Of a DNA stretch of 64,000 nucleotides, positions 22,520 to 34,393 are shown piece after piece. The notes below the pieces were generated by a model. It did no database searches. It was not told the origin of the DNA and saw nothing but the letters and a program-made list of their open reading frames with translations. The stretch's first letter is position 1, and every line of letters begins with the position of its first letter. The stretch lies in contig QKWP01000010.1 in the NCBI GenBank assembly GCA_003550325.1, positions 607,539 through 671,538 of the forward strand, read 5' to 3'. The position numbers and the translations under genes are program-made. Source of the stretch: Gigaspora rosea (taxonomy: Eukaryota; Glomeromycota; Glomeromycetes; Diversisporales; Gigasporaceae).

Positions 22520-24290
22520 TTTGTAAGCAAATAATTAATAAAATATTATAAAACAATTTACTTTTGAATTATCATAACTTCTATTATGAATTATAGTCAA
22601 AATTCTTTTATAACTTACTCGCTATTCCAGTGACAACAATGTGGTTTAGGAAATTATTTTGCATATGAAATTATTATAATTTCTATCATAAAATACTTAA
22701 AAAATCTGTTACAGAACTTATCATTCTGCTAACTATTGTAAACTATGTAGATGAATAAGTTTGTATTGTAATTTCAATCATGAATTCTATTATGAATTGC
22801 TTAATTCTGTTACTGAACATGCTATTCTGATCACAGAAATAGTTAAGTTTGCATTAGAATTCTTATGATTTCTCTTACAAGTTATTGTAAACAATTCTGT
22901 TACAATATTTACTCTCTGGTAGCTATAGTATATAGTTGTAGTTTAGTATGTATTAAATTTTGATTATAAATTATTGAAAAATATTTTTTACAGAACTTAC
23001 TTGCTAACTCAGTTACACATGTAGAGTTAATTTGCATCAGAATTATAATTTCTATAATAACTTACTATAAAAACTCTAATTTTCTATTTGGAGTTACTAT
23101 AAATTTTGTAACTTGTTATTCCAGTAACTATATTACTGCATATGACTAAGGTTTAGTCATTTTGAATTAGAATTATCATAAGATCTAACATAGAATTACT
23201 TGCTATTTTGATAAGTCAGTTTGCATTGGAGTTATTATGATCTTTATGTAATTGAGATTGACTTATTTATATTGGAAAATCCTATTACAATTATTATTAT
23301 TTTTATGCAATTAAGATTGAATTAATTTGCAATAGAATTATAATAATTCTTATTGCATAAAAATCTTGTTATAAAACTTACTATACTGGTAACTGCTGTG
23401 TATAGAGTTAGTTTGCATAGAAATTATCATTGTTTCTATATAATTAAAGTTGAGTTAGTTGTATTTAAATTATTGTGAGTTTTACTATAAAAAAATTCTG
23501 TTACAGAACTTAAAAGAACTACAATTCTATTAACTACAGTATGTGGTTAATGTGAGTTGTTTACATTAGAATTTTCATGATTTCTACTATAAAAAATTCC
23601 CACTACAGTACTTGCAACACATAGTTAAGATTGAGTGATTTCTATACAATTAATGTTGAGTTAGTTTGTATTAAAATTATTGTAATTTTTATTATAAAAA
23701 ATTCTATCATGCTATACTTTTTATTCAGGTGACCACAATGTTCAATATATGATTAAGGTTGAGTTTTCATTGAAATTGTAATTTTACTATAAAAAAATCT
23801 GGTACAGTACTTACTTACAGTACTTACTTACTATTCAATAACCACAATTTTGAATTATTATGATTTCTATGCAGTTGATATTGAGTTAGTTTGTTATTGG
23901 AATTATGTGATTTTTATCATGAATTACTAAAATTTTGTTACAAAACTTACTATTCTGGTGACCATAGTAGTGGTTAGAATTATTAATTTCTACTATACAA
24001 AAATTTTGTTACAGAACTTATTCACTATTTTGGTTTATTGTGATTTTTATTATAACTATAAAGAACTTTGTTACAAAACTTACTCTTTATCCCAGTAGCC
24101 AAAGTATTTAAAGATAAGTTACTTTATATCAGAATTATTGTGATTCTAAATGATTCAGTTACAGAACTTATTCACTATTTTGGTAATCACTAATATTAGT
24201 TTGCATTAAAATTACAGTATTACGAGTTACTGTAAAAAGTTTTTACAGACTTACTCATTATTCAGTAACACATAGGAGTTGGTTTTATTA
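22520..24290. repeat. Degenerate ~95-100 bp satellite array in the left Helitron
   Basis: Well over ten diverged units, each containing TTACTATAAAAATTCTG, then TTACAGAACTTA, a CTATTCTGGTAACCACA-like block, and GTTGAGTTAGTTTGCATT with AATTATNATGATTTCTAT. The core TTCTGTTACAGAA is palindromic. The mirrored array in the right Helitron is at 45780-47560. Units also occur at 14930-15420, 38760-39850, 41210-41500 and 57380-60040. Confidence 0.85.
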
Positions 24291-25439
24291 ATGAATGTCA
24301 ATAAAGTGAAAAGCTGAAATCCTATTTCTAAAAATGAAATTTTAGAAATAAGTTTTTGCTTTTCAATATTCAAAATTCATAAATAGATAGCAACAGAGTT
24401 GTTATATTATCATACAGAAAACTATGGTGCAATGTTTCAATTTCTTATATCAATTATTAATTCACATATCAATTATGAATCATGATAATAGATCTATAAC
24501 ATTTTAATTAGGAATATTGATCATAATTACATCATACTATAAATGATAATGTCATGATAGTTATTAACATCATGCAAATGATCAGAATGTCACAATAGAT
24601 ACAGATTTGAGATCATTTAAAGCCAAGTAGTAATTTATATGTATCATATAATGTTTAATTTAGTAATCAATCAATTTACCAGATTTGATGATCATAAATA
24701 GTGCAATAGTTATGGATCAAGAATATCGTAATAACTACCTATTATAGATTTTTGATGATCAAAGAATATTGTAATGCACAGTCAACCAATCAAAAACATT
24801 TAAACAGACAAACTCTGAATTAGATGGTTAGATGAATGAATTAGATGATTTCAATCAAAATCAAAAATATAAGGACCTTTAGAAGCAATTTTATACCTTT
24901 TCAGAAGGGATTAAATATCACAGGATAAATTGCATAAATAATTTCACTCTTTAAAGTGATTTTAAAACATTTGTTCTCAAAGAATTCTTATCATAAATAA
25001 GGCTGCAAATGATGTTTAAGCAACACACATTTGATTTTTTTTATTGAATAAAAAGCTTTGGTTGGTTTATTTTACATAGTCACCCACCAATTCTTCCATA
25101 GATGATCTTCCAAGCCTTCGATGAGCTTGCATCAAAATCGATTAACAATATGTATGATGTAAATAAGATGTATATTAGATTTGACTTCTTTTTTTTTTTT
25201 GACCAATGAAAAGTACCGATTAGTTTATTCTACATAGTCACTCGCCGATTCTTCAATTAACGATCTTTCACCAGTACAAATAAACAAACACTTACTTACA
25301 TAAGATATAGTTGGTGGCTGTAAGCCATAAAGCTGTAAAGCCGTAATGCTTGTATTGTAAATAACAACATAATCATTAGTTTCTGGTTTGGAATGACTGG
25401 GTGTTGCACACGTAGTTACTTAATTATACCATTATATTA

Positions 25440-25589
25440 GGGCAGTATCATTAATCACCTAATTATTTTTTATCAGAGACCTACCCCCCTCCCTCTTCCT
25501 TAATATATAAATAGTCAGGTTCTTATATATAATTTTAACTTTTTTTACCCCCCTCCCCCCTAAAAAATCACCTGTTTTTGTTACTCCCC
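25440..25589. mobile_element. Small MITE (150 bp) with TTA target duplication, Harbinger-like
   Basis: The right Helitron lacks this segment. It starts GGGCAGTA and ends TACTCCCC, flanked by TTA (25437-25439, 25590-25592). A 3-bp TTA duplication with G-rich ends fits PIF/Harbinger. It is unusual in containing runs of C (CCCCCCTCCC). Confidence 0.65.
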
Positions 25590-25825
25590 TTATTATATTA
25601 TAGTTATGGTATCGCATTATTACAATATTGCGGCATTGCAAATTAATTCTACCACTGATTAAATACCATAATTGCTGTAATTCAGTAATTCTACCACCAA
25701 CTATAACATAAGATGGACCTGAAGATTTACCTTATTTCACCGGTTAATACAAACCAAAAAGGAAAGCAAATTTTATAAATAAGCTGAAGTATGTGGGATA
25801 AAAATTTAGGGTTAGAGCCTTAACG

Positions 25826-27220
25826 TAGTGGTCGTACCCTAGGGTATAATAACTGGTTAACCACTAGGTTACCCGGATAACCGGATTATAAAATCAATTA
25901 ACGGGTTTCACAATTAAGTTATCCGGTTAACTTATAAGATAATATAGGATAATATAGGTAAGATCTAATAAGATAGCTGTGCGATGCTATCACGCAAAAC
26001 CAGGAATGTAAATTTATAAATACTTAACTATTTTAATTCTGTAGACTGGCAAAAGAAGCCCTTAACGAGTTCAATAGAATGGGCCATTGTATTTGAATAA
26101 GATCTTTTTTTTTATGTATTTTACACATAAACATATTATGAATTCATACGTAGTTTTCATAATACCAACAAAAACAGGTAGACCATTTTCTAAGTAATTG
26201 CCCAATACCTCAATAAAGTATATCTTTCTTACATTTAAATGAATTGCCAAAAGAAGTCAAATATAACGTTCATACAGAAATTTAAGGCAATGCACAGCTA
26301 ACTACGCATTGAAAAAATACTTGCATAAGGTTCACGTAAGGATTCGCATAAAACCTGATATGATAAAAATATAAGCATAGTTAATACAATGTATTAATCA
26401 AAAATGCCTCTAAATCAAATATACTAATTTATCTTCGCTTCATTTAGACCACAAATTTGTGTTGTAGGTCGAAATTGGAATTTTTGTTTTCCAAATCAAC
26501 TTATGTTGCAATGAAATTCTAAACTTAGTTGATTAGAGAATTCATATTCCACTCAATAAGTGGATTAAAAATTAATTTAAAATTTATCAGTTATTAAAAC
26601 AGATAAAATTAAATACTATGTATTTTGTCAAAATCGTTCCATACTGTAAATTTTTTAAAAATATCCGAGTTAAAAAATATTTATTTTATTTCAAAATGCA
26701 TTCGAAAGCTTACTTGGCAAATCTTTTAATCGCATCATAAACATTTTATTATGCGAGAGGCTGTTGAAGATCCATCAAATACAAGGGTCAAAACGCATTC
26801 AGCTTGCGAAATCTTGAAATATTAACAATCAAATTTGCTGGTATGTCATACAATCAAGACCCTTTCTTTATCACCCGGTTTCTTTCTTCGGATCAAATTT
26901 TTTTTCTTTTTTTTTTAAAAAAAAGTGTTTCAAGTCCATCGACAAACAATTTTGATCATTGATCAACGAGACGTATATATCTATAAAAAAAAGCATTTAT
27001 ATAAAAAAATTTTTTTAAACAAAGTTACGATGCCTTATAATATCCATTATCTTATTAGTTAACCAGGATATTTATAACTAGCAGTTAACCGGTTATTATA
27101 CTTAGGGTACAATCGGATATAACCGTTATCCGTTTACTTCAATAGGGTATAAAACTGGTTATTAAATTTTATAAAAGGTTATACTCTTTCGGGTAAAGAG
27201 TTATCTGGGTACGACCACTA
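25826..27220. mobile_element. hAT-like element (1395 bp) with perfect TIR, perfect TSD and GGTTAACC arrays
   Basis: The ends are TAGTGGTCGTACCC in perfect inverted repeat (14/14). The TSD CCTTAACG is at 25818-25825 and 27221-27228. The empty site exists in the right Helitron near 44350-44362. Subterminal regions carry GGTTAACC, GGATAACCGG and TATCCGGTTAAC motifs. There is no transposase ORF. A second related copy is split inside the 3.5-kb element (about 31905-32080 and 34850-34950). Confidence 0.92.
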
Positions 27221-27489
27221 CCTTAACGTTAGAGGCCATATGATTAGATCGACACTTACTATATGTAAAATTACATTCCTGCCATTTTTAATTGCGTGCC
27301 AAGATCGATTAAACATCATTTTTGAGTATTTTCGTTTTTTCTTTTTTTATGTGTTCGGATTCTTTGTGGATAGTCTAAATTTGCACTCTCCGATTGACTT
27401 TATGAGTTTGTATTACCCACGCAAACGGAACAATACAAATAAAGAAATGATACATGGGGAGATAAGTCTACGGAGAAATTATAAAGAAT

Positions 27490-27756
27490 GATGATGATCA
27501 ACTGATTAATTGACAGTGAAATGACTTATAAAAGAAAGATCTACGGGTTGAAGAGACTTGGAAATGACTTATGAAAGATCTACGGGATTGATGAGACTTT
27601 GAAATGACTTATAAAAGAAAGATCTACAGGTTGATGAGTCGACGTTGAAATTGTATTATAAATCTACGGGCTTAAGTATCAATAATAATTGGAGGATATA
27701 ACAAAGAAAAGATCTACGGGTTGAAGGAACTGAAAAATTGTATTATAAAAAAAAAT
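27490..27756. repeat. ~43-bp tandem repeat at the Helitron 5' end
   Basis: Units share GAAATGACTTATAAAAG and AAGATCTACGGGTTGA. The counterpart in the right Helitron is at 43970-44100. Confidence 0.75.
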
Positions 27757-28824
27757 AGTCTATTATTTAGTAGATCATGGATTCATTATCCGTTTTCATA
27801 TTAAATTTAACGGATATTCGATGGAATTTACTATTAAATTTCGTAATCAAGTAATAACTGATCCAATTTCTATATTTTGATGATGGCCATTTACGGATTT
27901 ATCAAAATTCCACAAGATGTGCGAGATGTAACATAGTGTTGAATGAAATGATAGTCTTATGAGTCATAACCAATTATCAGGTGTACATGGAAATTAAAAT
28001 AATTGAATCAAGCAGTCATTTTAACAATTTCATTATGATTATTTAACAACGTTAAATAATCATTCTAATAGTTTTTGCTGGTTAGTGCTAAATAATCATT
28101 CTAATAACTTTTTATGGTTAGCGATGAATAATCATTTCATTCTAATAGCTCTTTATGGTTAGTTTTAAACAATCTTTCTAATGTTCTGCGATAAATAATC
28201 ATTCTAAAACTCCTTATCGCTGTGTTAAATGATCATCCTAACGATTGTTGTGTTAAATGATCATCCTAATGGCTCTTTATTGTTGTGTTATAAAACCATT
28301 CTAACAAGCTTTTTAGAATAAGCATTTAGTGTTTGAATAGGATGGTTGAGAACAGTTGAGATTTTTAGCTCATGATTTGTGAGAAATTTGATCAACTTTC
28401 ATCAACAAAAGGCGATGTTTAATTGATAGATGTCATCATAATGAGTTTTTTTATAAATATGTATTTGCAAATTTTTCGTACCCAAGGGTTTAACATACTG
28501 AATAATATCTAACAATTTTTAACATAAGAATTGAAAAGTATAAGTATATAATGGAGATTAGTTTAATGGCGGAGATTGCCATTCTGATAACTTTATGAAT
28601 TATTAACAAATTTGCGATTAAATTTTTATTCTATTATAAATTATTTGATGATGGTATTAACTTTTATTTAAACTCAAGACCTAATACATAAGTCTCAGCC
28701 TATGAAATCGCAGTTTTATTACTAGTAATCAATTGCATTATTAAAAATTAATCTAAATCGTGTGATTGGCTAATTTTATGACGATCCAACAAGTTTATCC
28801 TATCCCATATTTTGTATTATTAAA
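27757..28824. repeat. Intervening sequence with a ~43-bp minisatellite (28040-28315)
   Basis: About seven diverged units of AAATAATCATTCTAATAG plus CTCTTTATGGTTAG lie at 28040-28315. The rest is AT-rich with no gene. Confidence 0.65.
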
Positions 28825-29370
28825 CTAGAATAATCATGCGGGCGGCTTCGCCGCCCATATGCTAAAGGTAATAGATTTATTTGTTTTATTCTTATTTTTA
28901 TTTCAGAAAGAAAATTTTTCTTAAGCTTCTATCATTAGATGTTTCGTCTTAAATTTAATGAACCAATTTGGGCCCTTCCGGGCCAAGCTAATGCATTATA
29001 TTTAAAGTATTTGCTTTAGTCATTAGGTGTTCCATCTTGTATTTAATGCACCAAATTAGGCCCTTCCGGGGCAAAAGCTGGTGCATAAATTTAAAGCATT
29101 TTCTTCCCGGCATTAGGTTTCCAACCTGAATTCAATGCACCAAATTGGTCAAAGTTGGTGCATTAATTAAAGCATTTCCTTTCTGTCATTAGATATTACG
29201 TCTTGAATTTAATGCACCAATTTGGTCCTCTCTGGGGCCAAAGCTGGTGCATTAGATTTAAAGCATTTCTTTCCGTCATTAGATGTTCTGTCTTGAATTT
29301 AATACAACAATATGGACCCCTCCGGGCCAATGCTAGTTCATTAATTTTAAAGCTTTTATTAGTCATGTAA
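28825..29370 (-). mobile_element. Second Helitron family, 3' end with perfect hairpin and ~96-bp tandem repeats
   Basis: On the minus strand, GGGCGGC-GAA-GCCGCCC (28840-28856) is followed by 11 nt and CTAG (28825-28828), then T. Upstream in element orientation, 28920-29360 holds about five units of ~96 bp containing GAATTTAATGCACCAA, a GGCCCTTCCGGG-like block and TTAAAGCATTT. The 5' end was not found. No Rep/helicase ORF was seen. Confidence 0.75.
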
Positions 29371-29825
29371 ACGATCATATTGTGACTTATCACCTGCCAA
29401 ATATAACAGTTACACATTCAATATATTCAGATCCGGATCTAAATTGCTATTGGTAAATGAATATAGTGCAAATTGATCTACGTGCATCACGTAAATTTTG
29501 TATTGGTCAGGGGGCTTAGGAGGTTGAGTTCACGATTCTCTTGTTGTTGTACTTTTGCCTTTCGTCATATTCTTTGACAATCATTGATTATCAATTCATT
29601 ATACCGACAAAAAATTCGAAGAAAAAAAATGTAAAATCTAAAAAAATTCGAAAAGTAGAAGCAAAACTATAGATGGGAATGGGCAAATAATGCCAAAAGG
29701 ATACTTTCTTTACTAGAATTTAAGTTTTTTTAAACGATTCGATTTTTTTTTGGTTTTTTTTTCTAGTCTGTTAAATATATATATAAATATATAAATATAT
29801 AAATATATAATATACAAGAGTAAAT
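29371..29825. other. AT-rich sequence with a TATAAATA microsatellite, no gene
   Basis: 29775-29818 is a (TATAAATA)n-type run. Nothing else could be supported. Confidence 0.5.
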
Positions 29826-29842
29826 GGGCGCCACCGACGCCC
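29826..29842 (-). repeat. Hairpin GGGCG/CGCCC, candidate 3' end of a third Helitron split by the LINE
   Basis: A 5-bp GC stem sits 92 bp left of the LINE insertion. The LINE's right flank (38760-39850) consists of the Helitron satellite. The terminal bases on the minus strand read CTCTTG instead of CTAG, so the assignment is tentative. Confidence 0.4.
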
Positions 29843-29986
29843 CTATTAAATAACATTATCAAATTTTAAGGTTGCTTTCCCAGTAATTAATAGCTATTTA
29901 ATATTTTAATTAATAAATATCTTGTTACTAATGATTAAAGCAACTTAACTGGTCGATCATCAGTACCGGGTAAGAGCTAAAAGACT

Positions 29987-31576
29987 TTGGAAGAAGTAAA
30001 GCAGAGTTCCGAACAACACAAAAGACTAATAGCAAGGGCGGAAGCCCCTGCATCAAGGAAAAGAAGGTATATAACTGTAGATATGGAAAACATGCAGGGA
30101 AAGAGAGCCAAAGTTCATGATACTAGGGCAAAAGTTGCAGCTGAGAAAGCAGAAACGACTACAATAGAAAAACTGGATGAAACCCAAGCCCAAAGGGTAA
30201 ACTTAAGCAACACAAACACATCTACTACGAATTGGGCGGAGTCTGTGGAGCAGGAAAATGTAGTAGGAGGCATATCAAGTATGGTCAATATGGATGAAGA
30301 CTCTTCTTCAAGTTCCCACAACGCGGTTAATGACGCGATAGGATCGAAAGAAGAACATTCTGGAAAGAGTTACACAACATCAGGTGATGTTGCATGTGAC
30401 AATAATGATAATCAAATCGAAATCGGAAAAGGATTAGAAAGTAACGTAGACACCACAGAGAATGAGGTGGAAGTCAATAGCAAAAAGGAAAGGCAATGGA
30501 CTAGCCTTTTCATGAAATTAAAAAGAGGGAAGGCAACTTACTCCACCTTCGCCCCTAGGAGCCGAATACATACGAAAAACGATAATGCCCTAATTTTTGA
30601 TATCCAGAATTTGGGCAAGTTTTCTACGAATGAAATCGTGTCGACGATGTACACAAAAATAAATGATGATTTTATAGCAGCTAAACCTCACTTCAACAGA
30701 GGAGTTCGCACTCACCTTGAAGTTGTATTCAAAAACGAGGAGAGGCAAAAATATTATGCAGTGGAAGGGTTAACAATTTTTAAACAAGTTATTTTAGGGT
30801 ACATATCGGTGAATTTAAGGAGAAGTTACTTACCGGTCAAGCTCAGGAACGTCCCAATGGGGCACAAAGAAGTTATTTAGGAACAAATTAGAGAAGCCTT
30901 TGAGGACGTGGGATAATTACTTTGATCAAACCCTTGGTCTATGAGGGAACCCCTATAAGTACAAATCAATAAATAATTATTTTCGAAACAACTAATGATC
31001 CAGACCTTGCTGAAAGAATGCCGAGACATACACATATATGTGACCAAAAGGGAGGAAGATAGAAGAAAACAAAAGGAAGAAGGAAGTCAAGATATAGTCA
31101 GTACTCAAAACCCATACAAGGAAGCTGTGGTGGTTGGTTCAGAAGGAGGTTCCTCAGAACCCAACTCATATAGCGATCAAATGGTAGTTGAGGTGAGTAC
31201 GAGTACCGGGGTAAGATCAAAGGAGGGAGCAGAAGCAGAAAAGACGGAGACGGCGTCGGTACCTATAGCTGAAGAAAACAGAGATGAAGAAGGAAGATCC
31301 TCAACGAGTCAAGAGAAAGAGACTAATCAGGAAAGCATGGAGATAAACACTAACGTGGAAGAGAATGATGGAAATAACAATGAAAGTGAAGAAATGGCGA
31401 ATAGTCAAGTGAAAGTACAGGAAGAAACAGAGGATGGGTTTACGACTGTATATAATAAAAAGAAAAAGAAAGGGAAAGGTAAAAATACATCGATAGACAT
31501 TGATAGACATAGCCCGTACAAGAGAGTCAAAAAAAATGGGGTCGGACAACCCTACTCTAAAATACAAATCCAATGA
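29987..31576 (+). pseudogene. LINE ORF1, gag-like RNA-binding protein (broken)
   Basis: The frame opens after a stop at 29978-29980; the first ATG is at 30083 (residue 33 of the open frame). The N-terminal part is acidic and low-complexity. Residues from about 215 onward form an RRM-like fold pattern, with KLRNVP resembling an RNP2 strand. The frame stops at 30878-30880. The natural continuation (an EQIREAFEDVG helix, then IITLIKPLVYEGTP) needs shifts through stops at 30881-30994. The hydrophilic C-terminal part (30995-31576) is rich in E, K and S and ends in a basic stretch. The final TGA overlaps the ORF2 ATG (ATGA at 31573-31576), implying stop-restart translation when intact. RRM assignment is by pattern only. 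Confidence 0.75.
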
Positions 31577-31753
31577 GTTGCGTGTTGAAGATAGCGACAC
31601 TGAATGTAAAGGGCCTAAATGACAGGCACAAGTATCAAAAGACATTAACATTACTTAAATCATATCATCTAGATCTAATAATGATACAAGAAACTAATTT
31701 AAATAATGAAAATTTAAGAAGGTTCATAGCACAACAATGGTTTTATGACTTGT
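31573..31753 (+). pseudogene. LINE ORF2, N-terminal part of the EEP endonuclease
   Basis: Starts at the ATG overlapping the ORF1 stop. It encodes KIATLNVKGLN (catalytic Asn strand) and LIMIQETNL (catalytic Glu), the first two motifs of the APE/EEP nuclease family that nicks target DNA. At 31753 it is interrupted by a 3520-bp hAT-like element. The apparent extension to 31911 reads into that element's GGGTC array and is not protein sequence. Deleting the element plus one 8-bp TSD copy (3528 bp, a multiple of three) keeps the frame into 35282. Confidence 0.85.
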
Positions 31754-32079
31754 TAGGGGTCTTAGCTGGGTCGGGTCTGACCCAACCCGGGTCGGGTTGG
31801 GTCAGATCAAACCCGGGTCGGGTCAGACCCGGGTCAGAAAAAATCTGGGTCGGGTCAGACCCGGGTCAGAAAAAACCCGGGTCGGGTCAGACCCGGGTTA
31901 ATGATGGATGAAACCAATGACCGGTTAACTTTTAGGCTATCCGCATACCCGAATTATAAAATTGATAAACAGATAAATTATTGAGGTATCCGGTTAACTT
32001 AAGATATGATATAGGATAATATAGGGTAAAATACAATTATAATAAATATTTTAATTTGCATATTATTTACCCGGTTGTC

Positions 32080-33300
32080 TACATCATAAATTTAATGTAT
32101 TTTAAATAAGAACACAATTTTAATATTTCGTTTACCATATTTATTTAATAGGTCGATATAAATCAGTTAGGCCGTTTGAAGTTAATTTATCGGTTAACAT
32201 CATCCCCCCTCTCCCCCCCAACGGCCCCCCGGCCCTCCCGTTAAAATGAACATATGAAAAAAAAATAAAACAAATAAAATATATCATTATTTAGAAATCA
32301 AATTCAATATATAAATTCGATTTATTACTTCGTGCATGAGATATTACTAGTATATATTAAGTATTTATAAAGTGGCTGGCGTATGTACATAGCTCTATAT
32401 GTGGGACGTCTAAAGCGGAGCAGAATCACGTGAACCTGACCAATCAAATTAGGAATTTGATGTTCTTCGGCGAAGCAAACAAGAATGAGGAACGAAAACC
32501 TTGAAAAATACAAAAAACGACAGTCTAAACCTACCTTGGTGTGTTAATTAAAAATGTAGGAAGGCAATTTTGCTTATATATTACTACCTAAACCTATCTA
32601 AGGCCATTTGAAGCTATTTTTTCAGTTAACGTATAAAAAAAGTAAAAATTAAAAAAAATTAAAAATACCCTAAATTAAGATTAATTCAGGCCGAAATTCG
32701 AAATAATTCTCTGTTGTTATTTCGCGGTTATACGGCAAATAAAAATAAACAATAATTTAAAATAAAAAAATAATTTAAAATAAAGTAAAATACAATAAAA
32801 TAAAAACGAAATAAAAAAAATAAAACATAATTTAAAAAAAACATAAAATTAATAAAAAATAAATAAATAAGAACAAATTTTAGCTCCTACTTGACTGCCT
32901 CTCATATATGTTTATTTAAGTTTGCAATGAAACGATTCAAGAAAAACTGCTGAAGATAGAGCTTCCGAAGTGTTTATTCGATTTTGAAGAGCTAGAGAAC
33001 TAATGAGTAAGAAATGTTTGAATAAACATTTAACTTTTTCGGAAATAAAAATTACAAACCAATTATTCGAATTGATACTTTTTTACATTAATTTTTAAGC
33101 CATCCGAGTAGTGATTTATTTCATTCAATGAGGGACAAAATTTGCTCGACCAATAGGAACTTGGGAACCCAAAATTCCGATCTGTGATCGCATACATATT
33201 TTTTAGATCCGATCACTAGATCACGAGAATTTTGGCTGTAAAAATTGTACGTACGTACGAAGTTCTTTTTCTCTGATGATACATTATATAATTAATTAAT
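32080..33300. other. Interior of the 3.5-kb element: mosaic repeats, no gene
   Basis: 32167-32250 is a left half of the AGGCCGTTTGAAGTT MITE. 32571-32630 is an inverted match to 34982-35040 (TTACTACCTAAA, CTATCTAAGGCC). C-rich runs occur at 32200-32240. No coding sequence was supported. Confidence 0.5.
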
Positions 33301-33302
33301 TA

Positions 33303-33475
33303 AGGCCGTTTGAAGTTAATTTTTCGGTTAACATCACCCCCCAGCTGAAGTCTCCCCCCGAAAATGAACAGCCAATCAATGTTCGTTTCATATGTTCGTT
33401 TCATTTTACCCCCCTCCCCCCTCCCGAGAGTCCTGGAAAAGTGATGTTAACCGAAGAATCAACTTCAAACGGCCT
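33303..33475. mobile_element. Tc1/mariner-type MITE (173 bp) with TA duplication
   Basis: The ends are AGGCCGTTTGAAGTT in inverted repeat and continue as TTCGGTTAACATCAC (about 35 bp). TA lies at 33301-33302 and 33476-33477. Its middle is C-rich. Half-copies lie at about 32167 and 35008. Confidence 0.8.
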
Positions 33476-33816
33476 TACACTAAACTTATACTGGCTTTCA
33501 GTTTTTTTGTAAGTATTATAATTACAATTATTATATTATATATATGAATACATACTGTAGAGTAAGACTTATTTTATTTTTCTATTACATACCAGTACGG
33601 AATACAATAAGAAAAGCGCAAGTTGAACGCTGCGTGATAAAAGGATTATTCTATACTATTATTGTTCCAAGTCATTTCTCAATTCTGAATTGAAACGTGT
33701 TCTTTCTCGATTTTCTCGATCGTCAATTCGCCAATTGAGAATCAACATAAATTCAGAATGACGCGGAACATTATAATAATAAGGGGTTTCAGAATTAAAA
33801 TTCGTAAATCTTATTT

Positions 33817-34393
33817 ATTTATTTTTTTTTTTTATAATGCGAATTGGTGTATTTTATTTAGAATTTAAAAATACATATTATAATTATTATAACTAACAAA
33901 CTACCTATCTACAACTTAAAAGAAATTTTAAAAGTTCAAGAATTGAACTAACTTTTCCTTCGGCTTGCTATTATGAGTACCTTGAAACTCTTTTGTAATC
34001 TGGCTTTAGCACTATTTTAACAGTTTCTTCCATTATAATATTGTTACCCCATCGAGCTTGGATATATTGATATGCAACCATAATGCTACCCTCCTTTTTC
34101 TATCATCTTGAATATTGCTAGCTGTAAAGATATCCCTCATTTCTTGTGGCCTTGGATCTGTTACGGAGTTCTTTAGAAACATATAGCCTATTTTCCAAAT
34201 TAACTGCATTCTATCGCAAAATGCTGAGGTGCTTGCTTTTCTTCTGGACAATTAAGACAACTCCCATCTATGTATGCATAAAACGGTACCCTAACGGGAG
34301 TGCATTATTCTGCAACCTCCACACAATGTCTTTTTTCTTGTTCATTATTCCTTACATTTCATCCAGCCAAAGTGATCTAGGGGGTTTTCTTGT
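33817..34393 (-). pseudogene. 5'-truncated LINE copy (ORF2 C-terminus) with 13-bp TSD
   Basis: The minus strand encodes, across shifting frames, a KKKDIVWRLQNNALPLGYRF-like segment and a CCHC knuckle CLNCPEEKQAPQHFAIEC (34206-34259). The knuckle has the same C-x2-C-x8-H-x4-C spacing as the large LINE's knuckle. The last open stretch is 34033-34251. The 3' end has AATAAA and a poly(A) (T run at 33818-33833). GTAAATCTTATTT flanks it at 33804-33816 and 34394-34406, a target-primed reverse-transcription signature. It is a dead-on-arrival insertion inside the hAT-like element. Confidence 0.85.

Larger units (their letters stand above)
21403..27662 (-). mobile_element. Non-autonomous Helitron, left copy (3' end on the left, minus orientation)
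   Basis: On the minus strand the 3' end is a 7-bp stem hairpin (GGTAGCG/CGCTACC, plus positions 21414-21433), 7 nt, then CTAG followed by T. The 5' end, TTTATAATAC preceded by A, is at 27662; it aligns with TCTATAATAC in the right copy. Insertion between A and T, CTAG end and terminal hairpin are Helitron hallmarks. It has a large satellite array near the 3' end and three later insertions. No Rep/helicase ORF is present. A tandem extra 5'-end-like unit at 27715-27756 leaves the 5' boundary uncertain by about 90 bp. Confidence 0.8.

Noticed and set aside
31754-31911. Extension of the LINE endonuclease frame with a G/S/P/V-rich tail
   Set aside because: It is read-through into the GGGTC array of the inserted hAT-like element.
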